A stretch of 64,000 nucleotides of DNA from Albibacterium sp035514885 (GCF_035514885.1 NZ_DATJCH010000012.1:558001-622000), one strand, 5' to 3'; positions 17,682 to 26,456 are shown, counted from the first letter of the stretch. Program-made: numbers and translations. The notes: generated from the sequence alone by a model not told the origin.

Positions 17682-18836
17682 ATGTCAGAGAGTACACTTA
17701 GAAGTCAGGCTAGTAAATTATTGTTTATCGATCGTGATGGCACTTTAATTAAAGAACCTGAAGATGAGCAAATTGATAGTTTTGAGAAAATACAATTCTA
17801 TCCAGAAGTTATTCAATATCTTTCACGTATTGCAAAAGAACTTGATTTTAAATTGGTTTTAGTGAGCAATCAGGATGGCTTAGGAACTGATTCTCATCCA
17901 GAGGAAGCATTCCGTCCCGTTCATGAATTAATTATAAATACATTAAAGGGAGAAGGCATCAATTTCATAGCAGAACATATTGATAAAACCTTTCCTCATG
18001 AGAATGCGCCTACTCGTAAACCGGGAACAGCATTACTTACTGAATACTTTAATTCAGAATTATATGATTTGCAGAATTCATATGTTATTGGTGATCGGGT
18101 AAATGATGTGAAATTAGCACAAAATTTAGGTGCAAAGGCAATCTGGCTAAATAATAACCCTACCCTTGGAAGCAATGAAAATGTAACAATTGACCCCGCT
18201 ACTGTTGCTCTTGAAACAGGATCTTGGCAAGCTATTTATGAGTTTCTGAAATTAGGAAAGAGAAAGGCCATACATACTAGAAAGACAAATGAAACGGATA
18301 TAGAGATAGAGCTTGATTTAGATGGTTCCGGAAAGTCTGACATAACAACTGGAATTGCATTCTTTGATCATATGCTGGATCAGTTGGCGCGTCACGGTGG
18401 GGTTGATCTAAAGATTTCAACTAAAGGCGATTTACATATTGATGAGCATCATAGTATTGAAGATACCGGTATTGCCTTAGGTGAAGCTTTCTTAGAAGCA
18501 TTAAAAGATAAAAGAGGCTTAACTCGTTATGGATTTTACTTACCAATGGATGACTGCCTGGCGCAGGTTGCAATTGACTTTGGTGGCAGAAGCTGGATAG
18601 TATGGGAAGCGGATTTTAAACGAGAAAAGATTGGTGAAATGCCGACAGAGATGTTCTATCACTTCTTTAAGTCATTTTCAGACGCTGCTAAATGCAATCT
18701 TAATATCAAGGCTGAGGGCCAAAATGAACATCATAAAATTGAGGCTATTTTTAAAGCATTTGCAAAATCAATCAAGATGGCAATTAAACGGGATGCAGAT
18801 AATATGCAATTGCCGAGTACCAAGGGCTTACTATAA
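17682..18836 (+). CDS. hisB: Bifunctional histidinol-phosphatase / imidazoleglycerol-phosphate dehydratase
   Basis: The 384-residue protein is a fusion. Residues 1 to about 170 form a HAD-type phosphatase (LLFIDRDGTLI with Asp17 and Asp19) that removes phosphate from histidinol phosphate. Residues from about 195 form the manganese-dependent dehydratase, with its metal-binding FFDHMLDQLARHGG and DEHHSIEDTG motifs and a second DAAKCNLNIKAEGQNEHH copy. The same domain order is found in Escherichia coli. Placement directly after hisC completes the late pathway. Confidence 0.96.
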   Translation: MSESTLRSQASKLLFIDRDGTLIKEPEDEQIDSFEKIQFYPEVIQYLSRIAKELDFKLVLVSNQDGLGTDSHPEEAFRPVHELIINTLKGEGINFIAEHIDKTFPHENAPTRKPGTALLTEYFNSELYDLQNSYVIGDRVNDVKLAQNLGAKAIWLNNNPTLGSNENVTIDPATVALETGSWQAIYEFLKLGKRKAIHTRKTNETDIEIELDLDGSGKSDITTGIAFFDHMLDQLARHGGVDLKISTKGDLHIDEHHSIEDTGIALGEAFLEALKDKRGLTRYGFYLPMDDCLAQVAIDFGGRSWIVWEADFKREKIGEMPTEMFYHFFKSFSDAAKCNLNIKAEGQNEHHKIEAIFKAFAKSIKMAIKRDADNMQLPSTKGLL

Positions 18837-18844
18837 TTAATAAA

Positions 18845-19450
18845 GTGAAAGAACCTTCTTCAATTGGAATTGTTAATTACGGGGCTGGAAACATTTTCTC
18901 CTTAACCGCAGCGTTAAAGCGTCAAGGGTTAAAGTATGGAATGGTAAATAAGCCCGCTGAATTGGATAATTATGATCGCATAATTATTCCGGGTGTTGGT
19001 CATGCTGCCAAGGCAATGGAGAAATTAAAAGCAAGTGGAATGGTTGATTCCATTTTGCAATTAAAGAAACCAGTACTTGGAATTTGTTTAGGAATGCAGC
19101 TCCTGACTGACTATTCGGAAGAAGGAAATGTAGATTTGCTGAAATTAATTCCATTGAAAACTCTTAATTTTGAAAATAGAATTAATTTAAAGGTTCCACA
19201 TATGGGCTGGAATACCATAAAACAAGTGAATGAATCAGAAATAATGAAAGGTATCCCTGCGGAATCATACTTTTATTTCGTACACTCGTTTTATATTGAA
19301 TATAATCCTAAATTTACCGTCGCTTCTTGCAACTACGGAGCTTTATTTTCTGCTATTGTTCAGAATAAAAACTTCTATGGTGTACAGTTTCACCCTGAGA
19401 AATCAGGAGATGCAGGAGAATTAATATTAAAGAATTTTTCAACAATATAA
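18845..19450 (+). CDS. hisH: Imidazole glycerol phosphate synthase, glutaminase subunit
   Basis: A class I glutamine amidotransferase of 201 residues that supplies ammonia to HisF. The nucleophile Cys lies in GICLGMQLL near residue 80, the oxyanion strand in NYGAGNIFS near residue 11, and the His-Glu pair in QFHPEKSGD near residue 183. The start is GTG at 18845, 8 bp after hisB. The next in-frame methionine would cut into the first strand, so GTG is the better choice. Confidence 0.95.
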   Translation: MKEPSSIGIVNYGAGNIFSLTAALKRQGLKYGMVNKPAELDNYDRIIIPGVGHAAKAMEKLKASGMVDSILQLKKPVLGICLGMQLLTDYSEEGNVDLLKLIPLKTLNFENRINLKVPHMGWNTIKQVNESEIMKGIPAESYFYFVHSFYIEYNPKFTVASCNYGALFSAIVQNKNFYGVQFHPEKSGDAGELILKNFSTI

Positions 19451-19466
19451 CCAATCAGGAGCATAT

Positions 19467-20201
19467 ATGTATATTATACCAGCAATAGATATTTTAGACA
19501 AAAAAGTTGTTCGTTTACGAGAGGGAAATTATAAAGATGTGACATCTTATGATGTCAGCCTTGAAGAAATGATTGAAATGTACCAGGCAAATGGGACTGA
19601 AATTATTCACGTTATTGATTTAAATGGAGCCAAAGGTGACTTTACCAATCAAAAATATCTCTTTGATATTGTAAAAAAGGTAGATATGAAGATTCAATAC
19701 GGTGGTGGTATCCGCAGTATTGATATGGTAAAAAAACTAACCAGTGAGGGTATATTCAGGGTAATTGTTGGAACACAGGCAGTCACCAATCCTAGTTTTT
19801 TAGATGAACTAAGTGAGCTGAAATCTTCTGATCAAGTTATAATTGCAATTGATGTTCTAGATGAGGTCATTAAATATTCAGGTTGGATGGAAAGTTCTCC
19901 TGTTAAGTTAATTGATTATATAGATCGCTGTCTATCGCTTGGCTTTTTCCGTTTCCTTTGTACGGACATTAATAAAGATGGTAAACTTGGTGGTGCAGGA
20001 ATTGAGTTGTATAAAAAATTATTAGACCACTCCCCTATTATTAAGCTTATTGCTTCCGGTGGAATAAGCTCCATGGATGATATAAAGGAACTCGCTCAGT
20101 TAAGAGTTGAATCTACGGTGGTAGGAAAAGCAATATATGAGAATCGAATCAGCATTGAAGAAATAAAAGAATGGAACCTAAGGTCACTAATAAAATTCTA
20201 G
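19467..20201 (+). CDS. hisA: ProFAR isomerase
   Basis: A 244-residue (beta/alpha)8 barrel isomerase acting between HisI and HisF. Visible features are the catalytic Asp in IPAIDILDKKVVRLREG at the N-terminus, the phosphate-binding QYGGGIRS near residue 75, the TDINKDGKLGGAG segment with the second catalytic Asp near residue 168, and ASGGISSMDD near residue 195. A good AGGAG ribosome site precedes the ATG. Its last 31 bp overlap hisF. Confidence 0.95.
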   Translation: MYIIPAIDILDKKVVRLREGNYKDVTSYDVSLEEMIEMYQANGTEIIHVIDLNGAKGDFTNQKYLFDIVKKVDMKIQYGGGIRSIDMVKKLTSEGIFRVIVGTQAVTNPSFLDELSELKSSDQVIIAIDVLDEVIKYSGWMESSPVKLIDYIDRCLSLGFFRFLCTDINKDGKLGGAGIELYKKLLDHSPIIKLIASGGISSMDDIKELAQLRVESTVVGKAIYENRISIEEIKEWNLRSLIKF

Positions 20202-20962
20202 ATTCTTCTACGCTTGCCAAACGCATCATTCCTTGTTTAGATGTTAAAGATGGCCGTACTGTTAAGGGTGTTAATTTTATAAATTTACGAGATGCTGGAG
20301 ATCCGGTAGAACTGGCATGGCAATATTCTCAGCAAGGAGCTGATGAACTTGTGTTTTTAGATATATCAGCTACGAATGAAGGTAGAAAAACTACGCTCGA
20401 CTTAGTTAAAGCAGTGGCTGAGCAGATTAATATTCCTTTCACTATTGGTGGTGGTATATCTGAATTAGCCGATGCCGATGCATTGTTAAATGCAGGTGCG
20501 GATAAAATATCTATCAATTCAGCTGCAGTTCGAAATCCGGAATTAATTAAACAATTAGCTGATGCCTTTGGAAAGCAGTTTGTTGTAGTTGCAGTAGATA
20601 CCCGATCTATTGACGGACAAAATTATGTTCATTTGAATGGTGGAAGATTAAAAACAGATTTAGAAACCTCTAAGTGGATTAAAAGAGCCGAAGAATTGGG
20701 TGCAGGAGAAATCTTGCTTACCTCAATGGACTATGATGGTACTAAAAATGGATTTGATTGCGATTTATTAGGTGAGATAAACTCAAATCTTAGTATTCCT
20801 CTTATTGCATCCGGTGGTGCTGGAAATATGCAACACTTTACTGATGTATTTCAGAAGGCCAATGTGGATGCCGCATTAGCTGCTTCGGTTTTTCATTATG
20901 GAGAAATAAGTATCCCCGACTTAAAGAAAGAATTAAAAAGAAATGGAATCTGTACACGATAA
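20171..20962 (+). CDS. hisF: Imidazole glycerol phosphate synthase, cyclase subunit
   Basis: HisF uses ammonia from HisH to form imidazole glycerol phosphate and AICAR. The 263-residue barrel has LAKRIIPCLDVKDGRTVKG near residue 16 with the catalytic Asp, FTIGGGISELADA near residue 94, and IASGGAGNMQHF near residue 218. The ATG at 20171 lies 31 bp inside hisA. No other ATG, GTG or TTG occurs in frame before the conserved start, so the long overlap looks real and adds about 14 residues beyond the usual family N-terminus. Confidence 0.95.
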   Translation: MEPKVTNKILDSSTLAKRIIPCLDVKDGRTVKGVNFINLRDAGDPVELAWQYSQQGADELVFLDISATNEGRKTTLDLVKAVAEQINIPFTIGGGISELADADALLNAGADKISINSAAVRNPELIKQLADAFGKQFVVVAVDTRSIDGQNYVHLNGGRLKTDLETSKWIKRAEELGAGEILLTSMDYDGTKNGFDCDLLGEINSNLSIPLIASGGAGNMQHFTDVFQKANVDAALAASVFHYGEISIPDLKKELKRNGICTR

Positions 20963-20984
20963 AAAAAAGAAGAAAAAGGAAATC

Positions 20985-21569
20985 ATGATTGATTTTGATA
21001 AAAGCAATGGACTGGTTCCTGTAGTTATTCAACATTTTCACACACTAGAGGTTCTTATGCTAGGCTATATGAATGCTGAAGCTTGGGAACTTACAGAGAA
21101 AACAAAAAAAGTAACCTTTTTCTCTCGTTCTAAAAACAGATTATGGACTAAAGGCGAAGAAAGTGGAAACTTCCTGGAAGTTAAATCTACTCATGTAGAC
21201 TGCGACAATGATACACTTTTAATTAAAGCAAAACCTTTGGGACCGACTTGCCATACCGGTTCACGCAGTTGCTTTAACACAGAATTTAATCAAAATTTCT
21301 TATTTGAGCTAGAGGAAGTTATTAGCCAACGTTATGAATTCCCAAGCGAAGATTCTTATGTAAATAAGTTAAGGAAGAAAGGTATAACCAAAATTTCTCA
21401 AAAGGTTGGTGAAGAGGCAGTCGAAACAGTAATTGCAGCATTAAGAGAGACAGACAAGGACTTTATCAATGAATCTTCTGATTTACTGTTTCATTTATTG
21501 GTTCTATTACGGGAAAAAGAAATTTCACTTAAAAAGATTGCAAAGAACTTAGAAAGCAGACATAAATAA
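20985..21569 (+). CDS. hisI: Bifunctional phosphoribosyl-AMP cyclohydrolase / phosphoribosyl-ATP pyrophosphohydrolase
   Basis: A HisIE fusion of 194 residues. The HisI half has LMLGYMNAEAW, TFFSRSKNRLWTKGE and the zinc-binding DCDNDTLL and GPTCHTGSRSC motifs. The HisE half from about residue 108 has the GEEAVETVIAA helix and SSDLLFHLLVLLRE typical of pyrophosphohydrolases. The ATG at 20985 follows AAGGAAATC and gives the normal N-terminus. An in-frame ATG at 20943, inside hisF, would add a lysine-rich tail of 14 residues encoded by an A-rich tract. Last gene of the operon. Confidence 0.93.
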   Translation: MIDFDKSNGLVPVVIQHFHTLEVLMLGYMNAEAWELTEKTKKVTFFSRSKNRLWTKGEESGNFLEVKSTHVDCDNDTLLIKAKPLGPTCHTGSRSCFNTEFNQNFLFELEEVISQRYEFPSEDSYVNKLRKKGITKISQKVGEEAVETVIAALRETDKDFINESSDLLFHLLVLLREKEISLKKIAKNLESRHK

Positions 21570-21570
21570 G

Positions 21571-21602
21571 CAATATCTTCGTGAACGATATTGATTCACG
21601 AA
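21571..21602 (+). repeat. Interleaved inverted repeats after hisI
   Basis: CAATATC (21571-21577) can pair with GATATTG (21587-21593), and TTCGTGAA (21578-21585) with TTCACGAA (21595-21602). The two stems overlap in an a-b-a'-b' order, so they exclude each other or form a small pseudoknot. No long T run follows, so termination is uncertain. Confidence 0.45.
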
Positions 21603-21614
21603 AACGATTAAATT

Positions 21615-22550
21615 ATGTTGGAGCTTTCCGTGCAGTTGGATGCTATTTTAAGTGGTCATCAGAACCCGATATATACTGTTGAAAATGGATCTAAATCCAA
21701 TCAGCTTTTAACAGCTGGAAATGATAAGGGTATTGTCCTTTGGGATTTAAATAAAATGACCTTCGATAAGGTGCTATTACCCGTTGATTCCTCCGTTTAT
21801 GCTCTACATTATATTCCTTCGCTAAATTATCTTGCTATTGGAGAACGGAGTGGTAAAATAAGCATTTTTAGCTTTGATTCTCAGAAAGTAATTGAAACAC
21901 TGGCCTTTCATAATAAACCAGTCTTTGATCTTAAATACTTATCAAGAAAAAATGAGTTAATTGCCTCTTCTGAAGATGGTACTGTTAGTGTATGGAGCCT
22001 GAAAACCTTTAAGAAGATCCACCACCTTGATATATCGAATCAAACTGTTCGTGTAATTGCGATTGATCCGTTGGAAGCAAACATTGCTTTTGGAACAAAA
22101 GATGCAAGGATCTATATCTTCGATGCCTATGATTACAGCTTTAAATACCTGTTAAAAGATCATACGATGCCCATAACTTCTTTGTGCTTTTCACCAGATG
22201 GGCGATATTTTCTATCTGGTGGTCGAGATGCAAAGCTTAATATATACCTTACATCTGACTTCTCCCGAATAGAGCAGATAACCGCACATATGTATACTGT
22301 ATATAGCATTGCCTATCATCCAACCCTACCGATCTTCGCCACCGGTAGCCGCGATAAAAGTATCAAACTATGGGACGCTGATAATTTTAAATTATTAAAA
22401 ACGGTTAGTTTTGAAAAGGGATACGATGCTCATAAGCTTTCCATTAATAAGATTGTGTGGAATAGCAATTCAAACCAGTTGATCTCTGTAGGGGATGAAA
22501 AACTGGCTTTTGTCTGGAGCGTAAATCTTACTAATGAACGAGCCTCTTAA
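21615..22550 (+). CDS. WD40 repeat protein
   Basis: A 311-residue protein built of about seven WD40 repeats and little else. Repeat ends such as NDKGIVLWDL, DGTVSVWSL, DAKLNIYL, DKSIKLWDA and DEKLAFVWSV are clear. No signal peptide is seen, so it is probably a cytoplasmic beta propeller that acts as a binding platform. The partner is unknown. Its last 20 bp overlap the convergent NlpC/P60 gene. Confidence 0.88.
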   Translation: MLELSVQLDAILSGHQNPIYTVENGSKSNQLLTAGNDKGIVLWDLNKMTFDKVLLPVDSSVYALHYIPSLNYLAIGERSGKISIFSFDSQKVIETLAFHNKPVFDLKYLSRKNELIASSEDGTVSVWSLKTFKKIHHLDISNQTVRVIAIDPLEANIAFGTKDARIYIFDAYDYSFKYLLKDHTMPITSLCFSPDGRYFLSGGRDAKLNIYLTSDFSRIEQITAHMYTVYSIAYHPTLPIFATGSRDKSIKLWDADNFKLLKTVSFEKGYDAHKLSINKIVWNSNSNQLISVGDEKLAFVWSVNLTNERAS

Positions 22551-23322
22551 TGATTCTAAGATTATGAGTATATTTTTGATCTTCTAAAGAAAATATACCG
22601 TTTTCATCTATTTTATCGACCTTTACTTTACCCGATGAGTGTATGATTTCTGAATCATTGAGCAGAATTCCTACATGGATAATTTTGCCATCTTCGCCAT
22701 CAAAAAACGCCAAATCTCCTGGAAGGGATTTTTGTAAGAAGTCAATAGTTTTTCCTTCACCTGCCTGCTGATTTGCATCTCTCGGTATCTTTATACCAAA
22801 GTGTTTATAAACCATTTGTGTAAATCCGGAGCAATCAATACCAAACATGCTGCGCCCGCCCCATAAATAAGGTGCATTTATATAAAACCGAGAAACTTCT
22901 TCTATTTCTTTACTCATATTGCGTGCATCCGGATTTATGGAAAGACCCAAAAACATGTAATCAGTTTCATCAATGGTGAATAATCCATCTTCCTGTAATA
23001 AGGGAAGAGTACTTCCTGGTAGTATATGCAACATTTCATCATGTCCGAGTCTCATCAATATTCCATGAGAGGAAAGATCGGATATGGCCTGTGTATGATG
23101 TGTTATTTCCTTATATAGATCGAAATTAATGGAAGTTACTTGCTTCGTATCTATCCAACCTTCATAATTATCATGAGCCAATCTGATTAACGACCATGAT
23201 TTCTGCTCATCTAAGATCTCGAAACAGTCGCCAAACAAAATCTGAGAAGTCATTTCGCTTCTGTGCGAAGGCTCAGCACGCAGAGGTATAAGTGATAAAT
23301 TACAAATTCCGTATTGTGTCAT
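22531..23322 (-). CDS. NlpC/P60 family cysteine peptidase with SH3-like domains
   Basis: The 263-residue protein has two N-terminal SH3-like domains (about residues 1-60 and 75-125) and a C-terminal NlpC/P60 domain. The catalytic Cys164 is in GIDCSGF and His216 in IIHVGIL, with His228 as a candidate third residue. Such enzymes cleave stem peptides of peptidoglycan (gamma-D-Glu to diamino acid bonds). No signal peptide is obvious, so it may act on imported muropeptides, as YkfC-type enzymes do. The ATG at 23322 is preferred over a TTG at 23340. A TATATTTG box lies 16 bp before it. Confidence 0.9.
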   Translation of the reverse strand: MTQYGICNLSLIPLRAEPSHRSEMTSQILFGDCFEILDEQKSWSLIRLAHDNYEGWIDTKQVTSINFDLYKEITHHTQAISDLSSHGILMRLGHDEMLHILPGSTLPLLQEDGLFTIDETDYMFLGLSINPDARNMSKEIEEVSRFYINAPYLWGGRSMFGIDCSGFTQMVYKHFGIKIPRDANQQAGEGKTIDFLQKSLPGDLAFFDGEDGKIIHVGILLNDSEIIHSSGKVKVDKIDENGIFSLEDQKYTHNLRIIKRLVH

Positions 23323-23405
23323 AAACTTATTTTGTGTCAAATATAAAACTACTATTTAAAACCTGATTAATCATTATTTGTTATCTTTAAATAAAATCAA
23401 AGCTT

Positions 23406-23876
23406 ATGGATGCTATTAATAATTTTCAGAGAATCTTGATTGCCATCGACGATTCTCCTTATTCTGAAAAAGCCGCTCAGTATGGTTTTCATTTGGCACG
23501 TCTTATGGGAGCACATGTTGCTTTGTTAAACGTAATGGACCCACCCTCTTCTACTTATTCCGGGGATCCTCTTTTAGGACAGCAACCTTTGGTCATGCCT
23601 GAGATAATAGATATGCAAGAGGAAGCTTCTAAATCAGTGCTTGAACGTTATGGATCTATTTGGAATAGTGATAATGAACTTATAACCTTTAGCAAAGTAG
23701 GGAATCCAAGAGTTGAGATTTTAGCTACGGCAGATGAATGGAGAGCCGATCTAATTATATTAGGAACACATGGAAGAACGGGATTTGACCATTTTATTTC
23801 AGGAAGCGTAGCGGAAGGGGTGGCAAGACGTTCTGCATGCCCGGTTCTTATTGTGCCTAACAAAACAGACCAATAA
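23406..23876 (+). CDS. Universal stress protein, UspA family
   Basis: A single-domain, 156-residue Usp protein. The N-terminal strand RILIAIDDSPYSEKAAQYG carries the adenine-binding Asp, and the C-terminal GTHGRTGFDHFISGSVAE motif is the G-2x-G-9x-G-S ATP-binding pattern. It is therefore probably of the nucleotide-binding class. It is divergent from the NlpC gene and convergent with the ferredoxin gene. A specific stress cannot be named. Confidence 0.92.
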   Translation: MDAINNFQRILIAIDDSPYSEKAAQYGFHLARLMGAHVALLNVMDPPSSTYSGDPLLGQQPLVMPEIIDMQEEASKSVLERYGSIWNSDNELITFSKVGNPRVEILATADEWRADLIILGTHGRTGFDHFISGSVAEGVARRSACPVLIVPNKTDQ

Positions 23877-23914
23877 TCTTTGCTATTAGTCTATCTTGTT
23901 AGGTCGTTTTTATT
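23856..23914 (+). terminator. Probable terminator between the stress protein and ferredoxin genes
   Basis: CCTAACAA (23856-23863) pairs with TTGTTAGG (23896-23903), and inside it GAC/GTC and AATA/TATT pairs extend an imperfect stem. TCGTTTTTATT follows directly. The outer arm overlaps the end of the stress protein gene. Confidence 0.55.
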
Positions 23915-23916
23915 AT

Positions 23917-24267
23917 TTACTCGTTGTGTAAAAAGGCTTTCTTTGCAAGAAGCTCTTCTTCTGTTTCACGTCTATCTTCATCGTCTACGCAACAGTCAAC
24001 AGGACAAACCGCTGCACATTGAGGTTCATCATGAAACCCAACGCATTCCGTACATTTGTCAGGAACTATAAAATATACTTCATCTGAGATGGCTGCATGA
24101 AGTTCGTCTGCATCTGCTGTTTTTCCATCACCAAAATCTATCATTCCCGTTAATGACGTACCATCAGAGTAGCGCCATGATTCACCAGCATCGTAAATTG
24201 CATTATTTGGACATTCCGGTTCACAAGCCCCACAGTTAATACATTCGTCTGTAATTATAATTGCCAT
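23917..24267 (-). CDS. Ferredoxin with two 4Fe-4S clusters
   Basis: A 116-residue bacterial-type ferredoxin. The first cluster motif is CINCGACEPECP at residues 9-20. The second is CTECVGFHDEPQCAAVCP with an insertion, near residues 73-90, the arrangement of long Alvin-type ferredoxins. The acidic tail ends in a hydrophilic helix. It is divergent from the LuxC-like reductase gene and could supply it with electrons, though LuxC enzymes normally use NADPH. Confidence 0.92.
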   Translation of the reverse strand: MAIIITDECINCGACEPECPNNAIYDAGESWRYSDGTSLTGMIDFGDGKTADADELHAAISDEVYFIVPDKCTECVGFHDEPQCAAVCPVDCCVDDEDRRETEEELLAKKAFLHNE

Positions 24268-24343
24268 TATTGTTCTGAGATATTGTTTAATTACTTTATT
24301 CTATCCTAAATAGAAAACCTTCTAATGCATACAATAAGTTTCC

Positions 24344-24351
24344 TACTTTTG
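24344..24351 (+). promoter_or_regulatory. Candidate -7 element of the acyl-CoA reductase operon
   Basis: TACTTTTG fits TAnnTTTG exactly and lies 50 bp before the start codon at 24401. No TTTG box is found at the expected distance upstream, so the promoter is weak or needs an activator. Confidence 0.35.
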
Positions 24352-24400
24352 TAAACAAATATAGAGTATTCTTAAGACATTCAAGTAAAAAACACATATT

Positions 24401-25465
24401 TTGACAAGCAATCAACGCATTGAAGCATTTGTAAATCTAGGATTTCAATTATCTAATCAAGTTCAAAATTCATCCTTAGAAAATCAAACGCTAACTGAGA
24501 TCGTTCAAACATCTCAGTTTCAGAACCCTTGGTTTACACCAAAAAATGTTGAACAGGCATTACAAGCCAATCTTGCACTTTTAAATGCCGATGATCTAAG
24601 AAAATGGATTGAACCCTATTCTGCTTATTTTGAAAAGGATACTGATAAAACGGTTGGTTTAATCCTAGCAGGAAATATTCCTATGGTAGGTTTCCACGAT
24701 GTATTATCGTGTTTAATAGCGGGTTTTAATGTCAAGATCAAGCCTTCTTCAGATGATAAGGTCTTGATTCCATATTTATTAAGAAAATTAATTGAAATAG
24801 AACCTGCCTTTGCATCTAAAATTGATTTGGTAGATCGATTATCCAACTTTGATTTAGTAATTGCCACCGGCAGTAATAATAGTTCACGCTACTTTGAATA
24901 TTATTTTAAGAAAACACCTCATATAATCAGAAAGAACCGAAATTCAGTAGCACTTATCACCGGTCAAGAAAGTAAATCAGATCTTGAGAAACTAGGAAAT
25001 GACCTGTTTGATTATTTCGGACTAGGATGTCGGAATGTTTCTAAAATATTCTTTCCCAAAGGATATGATTATTCGGTATTTTTTGAAGCAATTGAATCCT
25101 TCTCACCCATTACTAATCATTATAAATACAACAATAATTACGAATATAACAAAGCCATCTATTTGGTAAACGGAGATAAACACCTTGATAATGGTTTTTT
25201 GCTCTTAAAAGAAGATGCAAGCTTTGCCTCCCCTCTTGGTGTTGTGTTCTTTGAAGAGTACGATCAAATCGATGTTATCGAATCTTACCTAAAAGAAAAT
25301 AAAGAGAGTATTCAATGCCTTGTATGCGAAGAAACCATGCAAAATTCTGCTTCAATGAAAGACCTGGATATTCCATTGATAGGCTTTGGAAAAAGTCAGT
25401 TACCGGGACTAACCGACTATGCGGATGGTGTAAATATTTTAGATTTTTTAAAGACCAATAGCTAG
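24401..25465 (+). CDS. Acyl-CoA reductase, LuxC family
   Basis: The 354-residue protein matches LuxC-type reductases that turn acyl groups into aldehydes: GLILAGNIPMVGFHDVLS near residue 86, IATGSNNSSRYFEYYF near residue 154 and FGLGCRNVSKIF near residue 206, in which Cys210 is the acyl-accepting cysteine. No luciferase, LuxD or LuxE gene is near, so bioluminescence is not implied. It may serve lipid or pigment metabolism. The start is TTG at 24401. No in-frame ATG precedes the conserved region. The next gene starts 3 bp later. Confidence 0.88.
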   Translation: MTSNQRIEAFVNLGFQLSNQVQNSSLENQTLTEIVQTSQFQNPWFTPKNVEQALQANLALLNADDLRKWIEPYSAYFEKDTDKTVGLILAGNIPMVGFHDVLSCLIAGFNVKIKPSSDDKVLIPYLLRKLIEIEPAFASKIDLVDRLSNFDLVIATGSNNSSRYFEYYFKKTPHIIRKNRNSVALITGQESKSDLEKLGNDLFDYFGLGCRNVSKIFFPKGYDYSVFFEAIESFSPITNHYKYNNNYEYNKAIYLVNGDKHLDNGFLLLKEDASFASPLGVVFFEEYDQIDVIESYLKENKESIQCLVCEETMQNSASMKDLDIPLIGFGKSQLPGLTDYADGVNILDFLKTNS

Positions 25466-25468
25466 TTT

Positions 25469-25690
25469 ATGGTTAACTTTGAAGATATGTACATCATTAA
25501 AGTAAAAGGCGTTGCGAAAATCCCGGATTATGTTCAATTACGTGATGATGAATTTACTTTATTAGCCTATTTTCGGGTAGACAGACCTGATAAATCATTA
25601 GATAAAATTGGGTTAGGAGACAAAAAGGATGCTATCATGCAACTCGTCAACGACATTCCTTTTGGTAAATTAACAAAATTAGAACTTTAA
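25469..25690 (+). CDS. Small conserved protein of unknown function
   Basis: A 73-residue soluble protein (MVNFEDMYIIKVKGVAKIPDYVQLR at its start, shown here only in part of its length) with no domain that I recognise. It fits between the reductase gene (3 bp) and ftsE (1 bp), so it is surely translated as part of this operon. Similar short proteins occur in this position in other Bacteroidota as far as I recall. Function unknown. Confidence 0.7.
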   Translation: MVNFEDMYIIKVKGVAKIPDYVQLRDDEFTLLAYFRVDRPDKSLDKIGLGDKKDAIMQLVNDIPFGKLTKLEL

Positions 25691-25691
25691 A

Positions 25692-26372
25692 ATGGATCAA
25701 AACATAGTAATAACATTAAAGAATGTTGATATATATCAGCCAAAGCATTTAGTACTATCCAATGTAAACCTTCAGGTTCAATCTGGTGAATTTGTTTATC
25801 TAATAGGCCAGACAGGCTCTGGAAAAAGTAGTTTATTAAAAGTAATTTATGGCGAACTACCTATTGGAGCTGGAGAGGGAATGATAGCTGGCTTTGATCT
25901 GAAAAAGCTAAGTGAACGAGATATTCCTTTTTTACGTAGAAAATTAGGGATTGTTTTTCAAGATTTCCATCTTTTAACAGATCGTACTATTGAGAAAAAC
26001 TTAGAGTTTGTTATGCGCGCTACTGGTTGGGAAGACAAGAAACTAATGAACGATCGCATGTTAGATGTGCTCGAAAAAGTTGGATTGCGCTCTAAGCTTA
26101 AAAAGATGACACATGAACTATCGGGTGGAGAACAGCAGCGGGTTGTAATTGCCAGAGCACTTCTTAACAATCCGGAAGTAATTTTAGCCGATGAGCCTAC
26201 CGGAAATCTTGATCCTGATACATCGGAAGAAATTGTTCTACTTTTACGTGAAATCAGTCGCTCTGGAACTGCCATCTTGATGGCCACACATGATTATCAG
26301 ATTATCAAAAATCTCCCATCTCGGATAATCAAGACACAAACTGGATCATTATTGGATAATATCACTATTTAA
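25692..26372 (+). CDS. ftsE: Cell division ABC transporter ATPase
   Basis: A 226-residue ABC ATPase with Walker A GQTGSGKSS (Lys45), Q-loop region FQDFHLL, signature LSGGEQQRV and Walker B VILADEPTGNLDP. The short length and lack of a transporter signal fit FtsE, which with FtsX controls septal peptidoglycan hydrolases. FtsX is not in the window. In Bacteroidota the two genes are often apart. A LolD/MacB-like ATPase is the main alternative. Confidence 0.8.
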   Translation: MDQNIVITLKNVDIYQPKHLVLSNVNLQVQSGEFVYLIGQTGSGKSSLLKVIYGELPIGAGEGMIAGFDLKKLSERDIPFLRRKLGIVFQDFHLLTDRTIEKNLEFVMRATGWEDKKLMNDRMLDVLEKVGLRSKLKKMTHELSGGEQQRVVIARALLNNPEVILADEPTGNLDPDTSEEIVLLLREISRSGTAILMATHDYQIIKNLPSRIIKTQTGSLLDNITI

Positions 26373-26436
26373 TTATTCTGATATAAGTCATTTAGTTAGA
26401 AAATTACCTTTTTAACTGACATGTTGACGCAGAAAC

Positions 26437-26456
26437 ACAATTGGCAAAACAATTGT
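26437..26456. repeat. 7-bp inverted repeat upstream of grpE
   Basis: ACAATTG and CAATTGT are separated by 6 bp, about 70 bp before the grpE start. It could be an operator of the heat-shock genes. It does not resemble the CIRCE element bound by HrcA. Confidence 0.35.

Noticed and set aside
24401..25465. Bioluminescence operon based on the LuxC-like gene
   Set aside because: No luxA, luxB, luxD or luxE is near; LuxC-type reductases occur in many dark bacteria.
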